A DNA stretch of 64,000 nucleotides, taken from NCBI GenBank assembly GCA_010279815.1, contig QEOQ01000165.1, positions 611,996 to 675,995 on the forward strand, read 5' to 3'. Both the position numbers and the translations under genes were made by a program. Within the stretch, counting starts at the first letter, position 1. Every line of letters starts with the position of its first letter. The DNA is from Brachionus plicatilis (Eukaryota > Rotifera > Eurotatoria > Ploima > Brachionidae). The notes below the pieces were generated by a model. That model made no database searches and was not told where the DNA came from. It saw only the letters and a program-made list of their open reading frames with translations. Of the stretch, positions 31,601-40,162 are shown piece by piece.

Positions 31601-34600
31601 GGGCTATTTTTGTCCGGATTTACGGGAGTATACTGTAATTCAACTGCGTAATTTAATTGCAGATTTTTTGCAGAGCATTATCTAATAATTAGCATGTTTT
31701 TTGCATTGGTTAGCATTTTGCAGAGAGATTTAATCAAACACCATAAATAAAATACTATTTGATCTGATTTTTTTGATCCTAAACTTCAAGATGCCACAAT
31801 CAAATGGCTGCAAAAAAAAGGAAAAAAAAAAATCTGTACACCAACCTTCAGAGCTAATGGCAATATCCTTGCATAAAAACAACCAGTCCTTTAGGGTAAT
31901 CTCGTTTAGAGTGCTGCTCAAAAGACTGTACAAAATGTCGTGTATATCCTTGACAAGTCCGGGACTGCTCTCTATGTCGAGCATTTTGAAGAGCAAAAAC
32001 TCAAGACCTCGATCACTAATGAGACAGAGCAACCCACTGGGATGCGTTTGCTGCACATAATCCTCGGCTATTTTGCACACATCAAGCGAATTCTTCTGAC
32101 ACAACTGTCTCAAACAATTCACGCTCACTCTTCTCAGCACAAAATCCTTGCTGACCAGCGAGTCGAGCAGATAGGGCACCAGACTGTTGAGATCAATGAG
32201 CTCGGGCGCAAACAAATGCATCTGCTGCAAACACCGAATGGCCTCGGCGTTTATGGCCGCGTCACAATGCTGCTTCATGACTGTGCACGTGATCAAACAC
32301 GAGCTGCACATGTCTTGGTCGAGCTGAAGCTCGGGTCCCACAAACGTGATCAACGAGCTCAACAGCTTGCCGAGTCCGATGAACACGTCCCGGTTGGTGA
32401 GCGGAATGGTGAGCGCCGACTGCACAATAAACTCGACGCACGGCTCGATAAAATTGCGGAACATGGAGCCGCCCGAGTCAATGATCAAGTAGAGCGCGTG
32501 AATGGCCCAGACTTGAACGATGCTCGAGCTGGGACTCTGGGCCATGGCGAACAGGGCCGAGACCGTGGTGGTCATTTGCTGGCCGGCGCCCATCGAGCCC
32601 ACGTAGCGGTGCAGGCAGCCGAGGCCGAGCGCGTAGCCGGTGCGCGCCGTCACCTCCTGGCTGTTTCTCAGCTTGTCGAAGCAAAATTGGCCCACTTCGC
32701 TCACAAAGTGAGAGTCGACGCACACTTGGGCGAGTCGGCCGAGCGCCTCGCCCGCCGCACACCTCAGTATGGCGTTCGAATGGCTGAGCGTGTCCAGCAC
32801 CAGGTTGAGGGTGGCGCGTCGAATCGGCTCGTCGCCCAAATCACACTTGGCCTCGGCCAAATTCTTCAAGCTGCTCAGCACGGCCGTGAATATGTTTATT
32901 TGGAGCGGCTGACGATTCGACTGTTTGGTCTGTTTGTGTATCAGATCGATGAAGTGGAGGAGTATTTGGAGCCGGTGCTTGTTGGGACACTTGGGATACA
33001 TTTGGCCGAATAGGTGGATGGACGCGTCGATGACGGCGACGCCGAGCGGCAGCGCCGACTGGTAGTCGCTTGTGGTCGCGTTTTGGTACAAGTATGTGAC
33101 GTCATGTTCCAGTGTTTCGCAGCCGGACGCCGAGAAGGGCGCCAGCTGGTCCTCGATCGGCTTGTACTCGACATGGTGCAGCGAGTTGGAGAACAGGATG
33201 GAGTCGTTGGAGTGGCACACTGAGCGAAGCATTGACGTGACTAGATTTGAGTTGGACTGGTCGGCCATGGTGAACTCGGCCACTAGTTCGCTGAGCAGCA
33301 TGGCAAAACTGGCCTCGTAGAGTCGGCTCGGCAAGTGGCTCAGCACTTGGTACAACTTGAGTCTGTACATGGCCGACTGGGCCTTTAGGGTCACAGACTG
33401 GTTTAGCTTGAGAATGGCAGGCAGCTGGCACAGAAGCAGAATGGCGCACTGGACCGGCTGCACAAATGTTTGACATGTGCTCTCGTCGTCGAGCATGTCG
33501 CTGCAATTTTGCAGAAACGAGCTCATGCTGGCCAGAGCGCCCGCTCTACTCTCCAAACTCAGCTGCCATGTGCTCGCGTCGCCTCTTTTTTTCTCCTGCT
33601 CGATTTGCTCCAAGTCACTGGGCAGGGTTAGTGTCCACAGCTTTCTGATTCGATTGAAGTGTTTGCGGACCAGGCCGCCGCCAACTGTCATGAACGCTCC
33701 GATCAGCATCCAGCCAATGTTAGTCTTTTGTATGGCCAAGTTTACATTTGAGCTTTGGGACGCACTGCGCAACAACTCTTCGCCAATGTTGTAGCCTAGC
33801 TTTGGCTTGAGGCTTGGCACGCCCAACGGACACTGACTTATGGCGCCCATGAGAGCCGAGCACGCGTAGCCGTAGCCAGTGAGCGCGTCGGACGAATTGC
33901 GGATGAGAGACAACTTGTCCATGCACGTGTCCAGAAGAGAGGACATCAGCGACGGCAGAGAGCTGGTCAGCGCACGCAAACACCACGCCGTCATGCATTT
34001 GACGCCGGTGTGCGCATGCAACAGCGTGTTGAACAGCTTGGCGACCAATTTATTGTCTTCAGACAAAAGTATCGAACACGACGTGTTCAGCGTTCTCAAA
34101 ATGCAGCTGAGCTCGTGCAACGCACAAATTAAAATGTGCTGACTGTTCTGTGCTGTGTTCAGCTTTTCGATTAGATGCATGAGCTCATTGGCCGCTTGTA
34201 GCTGCACTTTTTCGTTCAGCATTCCGCCTACCACCGACCGCAATATGAACTGAACACATTTGCGCGAGTACACAGCGTCCAAGTGACTCTGCACCGATTT
34301 TGTGTTGTTGACCAAATTGAGCACGTGACCTAAAAATAAATTGAGATTTTTTTCGAGCCAAGCGGCGCCCAGCAAATTGGCCAGCTGAACATAGGCATAG
34401 GTGAGGCCGATGCGCATCTCGCGGCTGCTCGACACCGAGCCGGAGCCGCCCTGCTGCATCCCACTCTCCGAGCCTTGGCCTTGCTGCGACTCGTTTCCCA
34501 ACGAACTCGAGCTTTGCGAGTTCGGCAGTGTCACATTGCGCACCAAATTGAAGCCGCCGAACGACCCGCTCGTCTTATTGAAACCATTGGCCAACAGAGT

Positions 34601-35533
34601 CAAACAGCTGCCGATTTTGCCGCCCTGACCTGTCTGCTTGTGTTTGCCGCTGGGCGATTTTTCCTCGCCACTCATCGACTGCCGGTCCCCACTCTCAATC
34701 GCGTAGTACACCAGCTGGGCCAAGTACACGCTTGTTTGAATTCGCACGTCAAAGTTCGAGCCGTCCAAGGCCTTCAGGCCGAGCTGAACACTTGACTCGA
34801 GCTCGTTGGACACGCCGGAGCTGGACGGAGCGCTCGAGCTCGACGACACATACAAAAACGAGCAGTGCTTAATCATTTGGGACAGGGACTTGATGGCCGC
34901 CGAGCGAACATTCATGTTGCGGTCCTGGCACAGCGGTTTAAGCTGCTTGAATATGTCCTTGTGGCTGGTGGCCCCGGCGCTCGCCAGACCCGTTATGATC
35001 GCCTCGTATGTGTGCACTATTTCGATGCGCAGCTGAGACTCGGCGCTCTTCATGCACTTGAACAAAATTTGGCATGTGTCCTGGTACATTGTGCCGCAAG
35101 TGCGACCCAGCTGCTCATAGAGCTTGTTGAGACAGGCCAGCGCGCACAGCTTGGCCATTTGCTGAAGCTGAGTCTCGTCCTTTGATTTGAGAGTGTCGTT
35201 ACATTTGTCGATTGTGGAGTAGAGCGACAAAAAGTCGCCGTGCGAGTAGAGGCTGGCGAGTGTGTTGGCGATGAGGCCGCGTACGGCCGGCCCCGGAAAT
35301 TGACTGAACAGAATGAAGAGCTGCTGCACCAGCTTTTCTTGTTGCTGTTTGAGCGTGGGTTTTTGGATGCGGCTGATTTTCGTGGCCACGCTCAGCAGCC
35401 AGTCGTGGAGGTAGAGCGGGCGCTTTTTGTGACTGATTATTTGGTCCAGCAGACTGTCGTCTAGAATCAAGGTGTCGCTATTTGACAGTGTTTTTTTCAA
35501 TTGATTTTCTATCCATTGTGCTCGTGAGTCCAT
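18715..35533 (-). CDS. HEATR5: HEATR5 orthologue (HEAT repeat-containing protein 5)
   Basis: The four-exon gene spans 35533-31846, 24668-23336, 22553-22156 and 19685-18715. All three junctions are in phase: GAA|G + AA, AA + A, and A + AG at the codon level. Its product of ~2.1 k residues is an all-helical HEAT-repeat protein aligning over its whole length with animal HEATR5A/B and yeast Laa1. Those proteins work with AP-1/clathrin and the aftiphilin-p200 complex in TGN-endosome traffic. Hallmarks are LDKCND-like at ~110, ALGCLHRYVG, and ILRCAAGEALGRLAQV in exon 1, LILEQYQAQVSAALRPQFS and KACQVCSMWISSGV in exon 2, and a C-tail ending KIQLNFNF. The start Met fits the family N-terminus. Exon 1 is far GC-richer than the others. 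Intron 1 (7.2 kb) hosts the Lines gene and nested transposons, and intron 2 is mostly one transposon. Confidence 0.95.
19686..22155 (-). other. HEATR5 intron 3 (2.5 kb)
   Basis: The intron is AT-rich. One minus-strand stretch (~21555-21365) looks different. After a CATTTTTCAG acceptor-like site comes an ATG with MPTRKGKRGR, an in-frame TGA, then RQRKRKVEDEVIDLNKPTKR and KLKNRFRI before a stop. This may be a relic of a small basic nuclear protein or retrogene. The HEATR5 reading does not require it. Confidence 0.35.
22156..22553 (-). CDS. HEATR5: HEATR5 exon 3
   Basis: The acceptor is TTTTTTTTTTAG|AATTAAAC and the donor TTAGAAA|GTAAGT. It encodes IKLTRDLMNINLLVVGIVKQ, FVILEICIKDLIRYLPNLLH, and KLTETDVQLLKQVIDVLNDL, matching the HEATR5 region preceding the C-terminal HEAT repeats. 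The phase joins cleanly to both neighbours. Confidence 0.88.
22584..23308. mobile_element. TIR element filling HEATR5 intron 2, with captured ORF
   Basis: The ends form an imperfect inverted repeat of ~75-90 bp: GGTCTATAGTAATAGGTGG at the left, GGTCTTTAGTGATAGCTGG at the reverse-complemented right. Both continue through TCACCTAAAATATGT and GGAATATGTGACCAGAA. The interior has a plus-strand acidic/coiled-coil ORF (22736-22954, LGSIEGNFGSEIELEDEINR) that continues in another frame (22963-23135, NKINKELSEVK, stop, YKSLLNEKKALEKQKCTE). It resembles a captured gene fragment or decayed element protein, and no transposase motif is seen. Target duplication is not evident. The element takes up 725 of the 782 intron bases. 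Confidence 0.7.
23336..24668 (-). CDS. HEATR5: HEATR5 exon 2
   Basis: The acceptor is TTTAAG|AATCG (exon starts 24668) and the donor TACAA|GTATGT (ends 23336). It opens with an acidic low-complexity linker (NEENDQFDDDSLS), as in the mammalian protein. KWPNRVFAFDLIRRIISTF, MRIACIGATSSLDPLKLVGL, LDLILYFGKCEEPNPEFKGH, LNDLRRVNQLLASSLQKL, and LSHHWSVALKDYSYLCLPAE follow, all collinear with HEATR5B. Confidence 0.93.
24669..26040. other. HEATR5 intron 1, part upstream of Lines
   Basis: Non-coding, very AT-rich, with no recognised repeat. TTTTCATTTTCAATCAAAATG immediately precedes the Lines start. Confidence 0.4.
26068..27315 (+). CDS. LINS1: Protein Lines homologue (LINS1), intronless
   Basis: The single frame has 415 codons. 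The C-terminal half carries the Lines signature: LDSHVMFLKLCSSVRFDYQV, LVDWLISNETNFLEYFIKYL, KLL, the segment conserved from insects to human LINS1. FPYNCEPLLRRLE, the usual closing motif, follows. The N-terminal half is helical and poorly conserved. It is shorter than insect or vertebrate Lines (~600-750 aa). The ATG at 26068 is the first in frame and has an A-rich leader. An AATAAAA signal follows the stop within ~75 nt. In Drosophila, Lines modulates Wingless-dependent patterning, and LINS1 is linked to human cognition. The gene lies entirely inside HEATR5 intron 1 on the opposite strand. Confidence 0.8.
   Translation: MNSDDKKSILNLSNKIAELNQSKEVDFEEYLEILEQNQLKCKQNKIIEHLLIKLLKVFVQKNTKFKLSLIKSVIRSNFNIGVKFLKLYLKMNRKRATENPSELHDLVNTSLETELDSFSILPSLSIIKEIIMSKYLSDNKKLISKIELFFINIDLAKLLIDHQFFIFYKYLDSLSLFTERKEFNKEFLKSIFNKLNNELILERIEKLECLQEIKEELMVNFLIMVFKILIQAEINDTNIDQINRLFFNGNMFQLDLVFNGKDDDLVINFCFLCLKKEAENKVLFKEMFYFDLDSHVMFLKLCSSVRFDYQVLVDWLISNETNFLEYFIKYLKLLNSKLIESSNFVDSIKNKLRESQVKIDHFKSVIKMESSEKLDFDQMFEALKIVENKIRQFKRSFPYNCEPLLRRLETINSLI
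27316..27954. other. AT-rich intronic stretch
   Basis: It holds Lines 3' UTR sequence and A/T-rich filler. The open frame from 27721 is hydrophobic low-complexity noise. Confidence 0.45.
27955..28190. repeat. Copy of fold-back repeat family (one arm, doubled)
   Basis: 27960-28095 closely matches the left arm of the fold-back repeat at 36149-36290. Shared words include CAAAGCTTAAGTT, TGAAGGA.CAAAACAT, TTCTGTAAATTGTAGCAACT and TACATCCT.TGTACC. A second, more diverged partial copy in direct orientation follows at 28117-28190. Confidence 0.6.
28257..28707 (+). pseudogene. pogo/Tigger transposase N-terminus with right TIR
   Basis: From ATG at 28257 it encodes KKRKSFTLETKVEIIKKH, a stop, then STTELAKQYKCSPSTISTIL and KSKAKI: the CENP-B/psq-type HTH of pogo/Tigger transposases. 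AVIFWFNQVTKYKNVTISGL is the start of the CENP-B DNA-binding domain. The reading then runs directly into a terminal repeat ending ATACCGAGGTACGACTG at ~28705 plus TA, whose reverse complement has the Tigger-like form CAGTCGTACCTCGGTATAAC. The DDE domain is deleted and no left TIR was found. Confidence 0.65.
28742..28925. repeat. Short inverted repeat, 28742-28920
   Basis: GTGCACTATACTTTGTTGCACC at the left (given here in part: TTTGTTGCACCTTTTTT) faces AAAAAAGGTGCAGCAAAG at ~28873-28890 and a TGCACTTTGCTGCAG word. The stem could form over ~20 bp. It may be the remaining ends of a small MITE. Confidence 0.35.
30166..31310 (-). mobile_element. mariner-like element (1145 bp) nested in the pogo element
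   Basis: The long terminal inverted repeats (~150 bp) start CAGTACTGCTACGAAAAACT on both sides. They contain multiple ACGTAATTTTACGT and CCGGTAAATTTAC words. The insertion is flanked by TA (30164-30165 and 31311-31312). The minus-strand interior encodes a broken DDE transposase (30390-30982). Confidence 0.85.
30390..30982 (-). pseudogene. mariner transposase remnant
   Basis: The open part 30982-30719 reads NYIFVDETTIRLSERP (first catalytic Asp) and YEGKLNIWAGISFKGA. After a frame break come SNMDAILYREILSDYLLPF, NNDPKHRS (second Asp) in another frame, and SPPKSPNLNTIELMWIVLKQ, the closing PDLNPIE-type catalytic region. The order and motifs match Tc1/mariner transposases. Several frameshifts and stops make it inactive. 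Confidence 0.8.
31846..35533 (-). CDS. HEATR5: HEATR5 exon 1 (3.7 kb, GC-rich)
   Basis: The exon encodes the N-terminal ~1229 residues without interruption. Family matches run throughout: KRPLYLHDWLLSV near the start, CLTLLANGFNKTSG, MRIGLTYAYVQLANLLGAAW, VYSRKCVQFILRSVVGGML, GYALGLGCLHRYVGSMGAG, and LKDWLFLCKDIAISSE at the end. The donor is GAAG|GTTGGT at 31846/31845. Reading on past it gives only an artefactual 38-residue tail. The exon is markedly GC-rich (G/C codon endings dominate) and the AT-rich background resumes within bases of both ends. Long antisense open frames on the plus strand (e.g. 31940-33013) are consequences of that composition. Confidence 0.93.
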
Positions 35534-35540
35534 TTTTTGA

Positions 35541-36148
35541 ATTTTTTTTTCGTTTTACACAAAATTATATTTAAATTAGAAAAAAATAAATAATCTAAAT
35601 TTTTTTTTGTTTATTAATTTAATTAAAATTTTTAGATAATAAATTTAGAAATGAATCAAAAAAAAAAATTTTTTTTTCCCACTATTTGGGATGATCTAGT
35701 ATGGTATTTTTTTTATTTGATTAGGGTAAGTTTGACACAATGAAAAAATTTTTTTTGTTCGAGTTTGTTTTAGAGATTAGGAAAGATGGGCCAAAATTTG
35801 TCATTTCAAATCGATTTTTGATAGTTATTATTTGTTATTATTTGCAGTAAAATCTATGATTTTTTTTGCTGAATTAATAAAATATGTAAATTTATTATAA
35901 TAATGCTAAATTTATATATCAGTTAATTAAATATCGTTTGGATTTATGTTTGGAAATTAATGCAAGTTCTAGGCAAAATCTACTTGGGCGCCTTGTAAGT
36001 GTAATTTGCGGTAGGAAGTTTGAAAACAAATTAAAATGACATTTTATTTGTCTTCTTAGTAATTATATAACAAGATGTTTGCTTTTAAATGAAACATTTC
36101 TGCATTGGCTAATTAAATCGATGGTGGGTTAATTTTAAGCACAAAATT
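35541..36148. other. AT-rich stretch upstream of HEATR5 start
   Basis: It is the presumed HEATR5 promoter region, with no clear TATA or other element visible. Poly-A/T runs and no repeats are recognised. Confidence 0.35.
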
Positions 36149-36510
36149 AAAAATATAAGTCTTTGGCTCGCCATTGTGAAATTTGGCACAAAAAACAAAA
36201 ACAAAATATAAAAATTGCCAAAGCTTAAGTTCTGAAGGACCAAAACATTTTCTGTAAATTGTAGCAACTGATACATCCTATGTACCACCACTTAAAGTTG
36301 AATTGGATTTTTAATATAATGGAGTATCCAAAATTTACTATTATTGGGTTTTGCAGAATCAGTATACTGGTGGTACAAAGGATGTATCAGTTGCTTCAAT
36401 TTACAGAACATGTTTTGGTCCTTCAGAACTTAAGCTTTGGAATTTTTATTATTTTGTTTTTATTTTTTGTGCCAAATTTCACAATGCCGAGCCAAAGAAT
36501 TTTATTTTTT
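36149..36510. mobile_element. Fold-back repeat with ~140-bp arms
   Basis: The left arm 36149-36290 and right arm 36368-36510 are near-perfect inverted copies, separated by ~77 bp. Shared words are CTTTGGCTCG.CATTGTGAAA, TTTGGCACAAAAAA, CCAAAGCTTAAGTTCTGAAG, GACCAAAACAT and TACATCCT.TGTACCACCA. The RNA would form a long hairpin. A single-arm relative lies at 27955-28190 inside HEATR5 intron 1. No transposase. Confidence 0.8.
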
Positions 36511-37470
36511 TTTCAAAAAAGGTCAAAGTCCGGGCTTTCAAATTTTTTTTTTTCAAATGTCCATAACTTTTCAATTTTTTTCAAGATGAATATCATGACC
36601 AGAAAATTCTTAAAGTATTTTAAAGTAAAAAATTGTGTTTGATGACTCGAAGTTCCGATGTCCCAAAGTCAATTTTTTTCCATTTTTACAAATTAATCAT
36701 ATAAATTTTCCTGTTTTTCCATTTATGTAGAGTAATTATTCTAGGAAAATTATATTTAACGGAGGATCACGAAAATTTCCACCTAATTCTCAACTACTGT
36801 CAAAGCATTTTTTCCAGTCACTTTTCATTGCTTAACATGATCTGAAGTCCGAAATTCGACTTTATTTTGGGACTTTTAAATAACTCTGAATGAAATTCAA
36901 AAGATGATTTAAAAAAAAAACAATTTTTTTATATTTTGAATTTTTTCTTTGAGTATGAAATTAGTTCTCGGAATGGTGGAACAAAAAAATTGGAAATTCT
37001 TAAATTTCATGTTAAACTTATGAAAGAAAAAAAAATTAATTAATTTTGTGCTAATCATCAAAAACTCATTCTATAAATATGAAAATTAATTTTACTTAAT
37101 GATTATTTTTTTTTCAAGAAAAAGATAAAAACTATATAATCCGAACAAGATTTATTTTTTTGAAAAATCAGTTCGGATTTAAAATTAAAATTAAATTTAA
37201 GGATTTAAAATTTTTTAAAACGTCTAGAATCGAGTCAAATGACTCGTTTGGTAATTCTAGTGTTATTTTCAAGTCCGGACTTTCAAGTTGGACTTTAATT
37301 TTAATGACTGTGATTTATTTTATTTATTTATTTTTAAATCTTTATCGAGCTTTAAAACTGCTTCAGAATAAAATAAAAAAAGAACATTAAAATAAAAAAT
37401 AAAGTTTAAATAATCTGAAATGGAAGTAGTTGGGAAAAACAGAATAATAAAATGGAGAAATATTTTCTTT
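36511..37470. other. AT-rich stretch with AAGTCCGG/ACTCTG repeat traces
   Basis: AAAGTCCGGGCTTTC (~36527), GGGACTTTTAAATAACTCTG (~36880) and AAGTCCGGACTTTCAAG (~37273) resemble parts of the hAT-type MITE at 53217-53333. No complete copy is present here. Confidence 0.35.
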
Positions 37471-37475
37471 TTTTA

Positions 37476-38200
37476 TTAATTTTGATCGAAAATGGAAGCT
37501 ATAACAAGGTAGCAATTACTCAATGAAGTAAGGTATTCAACGTGTCTTGTGCCAAAACCTTCCCAGTACTCATTTACCAACCTAACAACCATTGGAACTG
37601 AATAGCAGAGCGCTGATCCGATATATTTATCTTTTAAATAAGAAAGTCGATTGACTAATGTTTGGATTTTTAGTTTAAGCCTCATGATGTAGAATGGTAG
37701 ATGAAGTACATAATTTTAGGTAAAGAATTGATCTTAAGTTATCCAGAGTTTTTTAGGAAAGGCCCCAATTTTTATTTGAGAGAATATTTATCAAGTTAAG
37801 TTCAGAGTTACATCTTTCTTTTATATCATCAGTCATTTGCCTGAAGGTTAATCTGCGGTCAAATTTAATTCTTAAAAATTTAATTTCCATTTTATATTCT
37901 AGCATATTACCATAAATTTGTAGATAGAAAATTTTCTCAAATTTGGTTGATTTTGAAAAATTCATGTAGCAAGATTTTTCTACTGAGATTTTCATTTTCC
38001 ATTTAAAAAGCCACAGTTCAATATCTTTAAGATATTTTTTAATTTTTTTTTTCAGTTTGACCTCTTTTTTTGAATATGAAAAAGGTAACTAAATCGTCTT
38101 CAAAAAGGAGAGAATATTCACTATTTGATTTGTTTCTTTTCTGTATTTCATCTATGAAAATACATAACAAAAGTGGGCTTAACATAACCTTGAGCCTCAG
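37476..38200 (-). pseudogene. jockey-like LINE RT remnant
   Basis: The minus strand reads LSPLLLCIFIDEIQKRNKSN then LLFEDDLVTFFIFKK at ~38165-38070, where the catalytic YADD/FADD is FEDD. KISVEKSCYMNFSKSTKFEK and IKFLRIKFDRRLTFRQM follow at 37995-37753, and a C-terminus at 37685-37476 (RLKLKIQTLVNRLSYLKDKY). It shares the V/IEKSCYMIF motif with the fragment at 62.6-63.3 kb and, more distantly, the LINE at 51-53 kb. It is broken by frameshifts, and the 5' part is missing. Confidence 0.65.
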
Positions 38201-38469
38201 CTAGTCTTAGTTTAAAAAAAGCATATAATCAATTTCAAATACTTTGCGCAAATAGACGAATTAACTTTTTCACGTAAATGTACAAGTATTCTAACACATT
38301 TTTTATCATTATTAGTTTAAAAATTAAAATTAAAATTATGTACCGAGATTTTTTGAACACCCGTTATTTAAGTTAATTTTATATAATTAATGTTTTATCT
38401 CTTTTTGATATTTTATAGTTTATGTTTTTTTCTCTCTTTTTATGTTTTTTTCTACCTCACCCAAGAAAA

Positions 38470-39810
38470 TCAAATCAAATAGTATTTTGTTTATAACTTT
38501 TGAAGGTTATTACTAAAACACGGACCTCCAGTTTTTAAATAAAACACGGACCCATACTTATCTCCCCCATTAAGACTATGCCATTTATCCCCCACCATTT
38601 TTCTAATACAAAATTTTACCAGCTTTCATGCAAGACCAAAATCCAAGCTCTAGCACATTTGGTTCGTCTTTCATTTTGATTTTAAGTCAAAAAATCTTTA
38701 TTCAAATCTACGGACCCATACTAATCTCCCCTATTAAGACTATGCCATTTATCCCCCACCATTTTTCTAATACAAAATTTTACCAGCTTTCACGCAAGAC
38801 CAAAATCTAAGTTCTAGCACAATTGGTTCGCCCTTCATTTAAGCTTAAAATTTAAATAGATAGTTTTAATTAATTAAATTTATTTTTTCAATTTTTCATT
38901 TAAATAATTTATTTTTTAAGACTCTGTTTATTTAATTTTTTTTTTCATTTTTTAAATTTTTTCCATTATATAATTAATGAATTTAAATTTTTTTTTTCTT
39001 TTTTGCATGTCACTAAAATACTTCTTACATTTGATTTGACTTGAGATTTTTTACAAAATTGATTGCATAAGAGATTGATAATTAATTTTTATTATTTTGT
39101 ATTAAAAAACATAAAAATATAGAGGAAGGATATTAATAAATATTCGGTCGATAAGAAAAATCGCTTAATGTTTTAGCTAATTTATTTAAAAACGATTTAT
39201 TTTTTTTCAACAAATAAAAATAATTACCAAAAACTCGGTACCACTCCTCTTGGAATAATGTCAAAATTTGGGTTAATTCTATATAAACCCAAATAATACC
39301 TTCGAAGCCATGCAATACAATTATTTCATTTTTTTTGAATAAACCTTGAAACCTGACTCTAAACTAAGAGTAGGCGCAAAAACTTGCTTTTATTCTTAGA
39401 ATAATTTTATTTTTAAAATTATAGAAAAGAAGATTTGAATAAAGATTTTTTGACTTAAAATCAAAATGAAAGATGAACCAAATGTGCTAGAGCTTAGATT
39501 TTGGTCTTGCATGAAAGCTGGTAAAATTTTGTACTAGAAAAATGGTGGGGGATAAATGGCATAGTCTTAATGGGGGAGATAAGTATGGGTCCGTGTTTTA
39601 TTTAAAAACTGGAGGTCCGTGTTTTAGTAATAACCCTTTTGAATGGTATTTGATTAAATCTCTCTGCAAAATGCTAACTAATGCAAAAAACATGCTAAAT
39701 ATTTTATAAGACTCTGCAATTTTGCAGGGAAATGCATGTCATTAAAAAGTATTTAATTCAACTGCGCAATTTAATTGAAGAGTTTTTGCAGAGTCTAATC
39801 TTATTGTTTA
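38470..39810. mobile_element. Second fold-back MITE copy, split by an insertion
   Basis: 38478-38504 (CAAATAGTATTTTGTTTATA) and 39644-39800 (GATTAAATCTCTCTGCAAAA, ATGCTAACTAATGCAAAAAA) together match the left arm of the fold-back element at 29029-29210, in the same order. The interruption is the 38505-39635 element. The right arm is mostly missing, apart from CAACTGCGCAATTTAATTGA around 39770. Confidence 0.65.
38505..39635. mobile_element. 1131-bp TIR element with 8-bp target duplication
   Basis: It begins GGTTATTACTAAAACACGGA and ends with the exact complement. The two terminal inverted repeats match almost perfectly for ~200 bp (CCTCCAGTTTTTAAATAAAA, TCTCCCCCATTAAGACTATG, TTTGGTTC.TCTTTCATTTTG). 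CTTTTGAA flanks both ends (38497-38504 and 39636-39643). A further partial copy of the terminal repeat sits inside in direct orientation (38709-38840). No transposase is readable. The 8-bp duplication and GG terminus fit Merlin-like or hAT-like non-autonomous elements, but the superfamily is not settled. Confidence 0.85.
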
Positions 39811-40162
39811 TTTTTTATTGTCATTTTTGATTTTTTATTTGTTTAAGTTAATTTTTCTATGGGATTATCGATTTTCTATGCGTTTAAGTAAATTTCATGC
39901 TATTCTAATAATTTTTTTATGCTGTTGTTGTTTAATTGTGTTAAAAAGAAAAAGAAATTTTTCATGCAAAAAAGGTTTTCATTTTGTTATGCGCCATAAG
40001 ACTTTTCCCTTTTCTCTTTTTTGCATTTTGACAATAAAATTTTTGAAAATGATTTTTAGATTTACTATTTTTAGATGTACATCAATTAAAACAAATTAAT
40101 TGATTTGGAGTGAAGTAAAAAAAATTCTTCTTTTTGAAAAATTAAAAATCTGGTCCAAAGCA
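39811..40162. other. AT-rich stretch, no supported gene
   Basis: The open frame starting at 39818 is F/L/K-rich with membrane-like runs. It has no relative here and its composition matches the AT background. Confidence 0.35.

Larger units (their letters stand above)
29213..31635. mobile_element. pogo/Tigger-like element (2.4 kb) inserted in fold-back MITE
   Basis: It begins CAGTAGACTCGCGT and ends, reverse-complemented, CAGTATACTCCCGT. TA flanks both sides (29211-29212 and 31636-31637). The only transposase trace is a plus-strand C-terminus at ~29590-29706, AYTDTEIIELVRKVPDSELD then EIEVLVEKEEPKKKF and a stop, like the acidic tail of Tigger transposases. The remainder is replaced by other insertions. 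A further pair of related sequences (TTGTTAATTTTGTGACTAAA at ~29850 and its complement at ~31465) hints at yet another inverted-repeat layer. Confidence 0.65.
29029..31796. mobile_element. Fold-back MITE with ~180-bp arms, host of nested insertions
   Basis: The left arm 29029-29210 and right arm 31638-31796 are inverted copies. Both contain GGCATCTT.AAGTTTAGGATC at the outer end, then TCAGATCAAATAGTATTTT, AAAATGCTAAC.AATGCA, AAAAACATGCT and CTCTGCAA. The middle of the palindrome is split by a pogo element, itself carrying a mariner. A second family member lies at 38470-39810. No coding capacity belongs to the family itself. Confidence 0.75.

Noticed and set aside
31940..33013. 357-codon plus-strand open frame antisense to HEATR5 exon 1
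   Set aside because: It arises from the GC-rich, stop-poor complement of HEATR5 coding sequence. The product is R/H/Q/E-rich, has no domain, and other antisense frames in the same exon behave alike.
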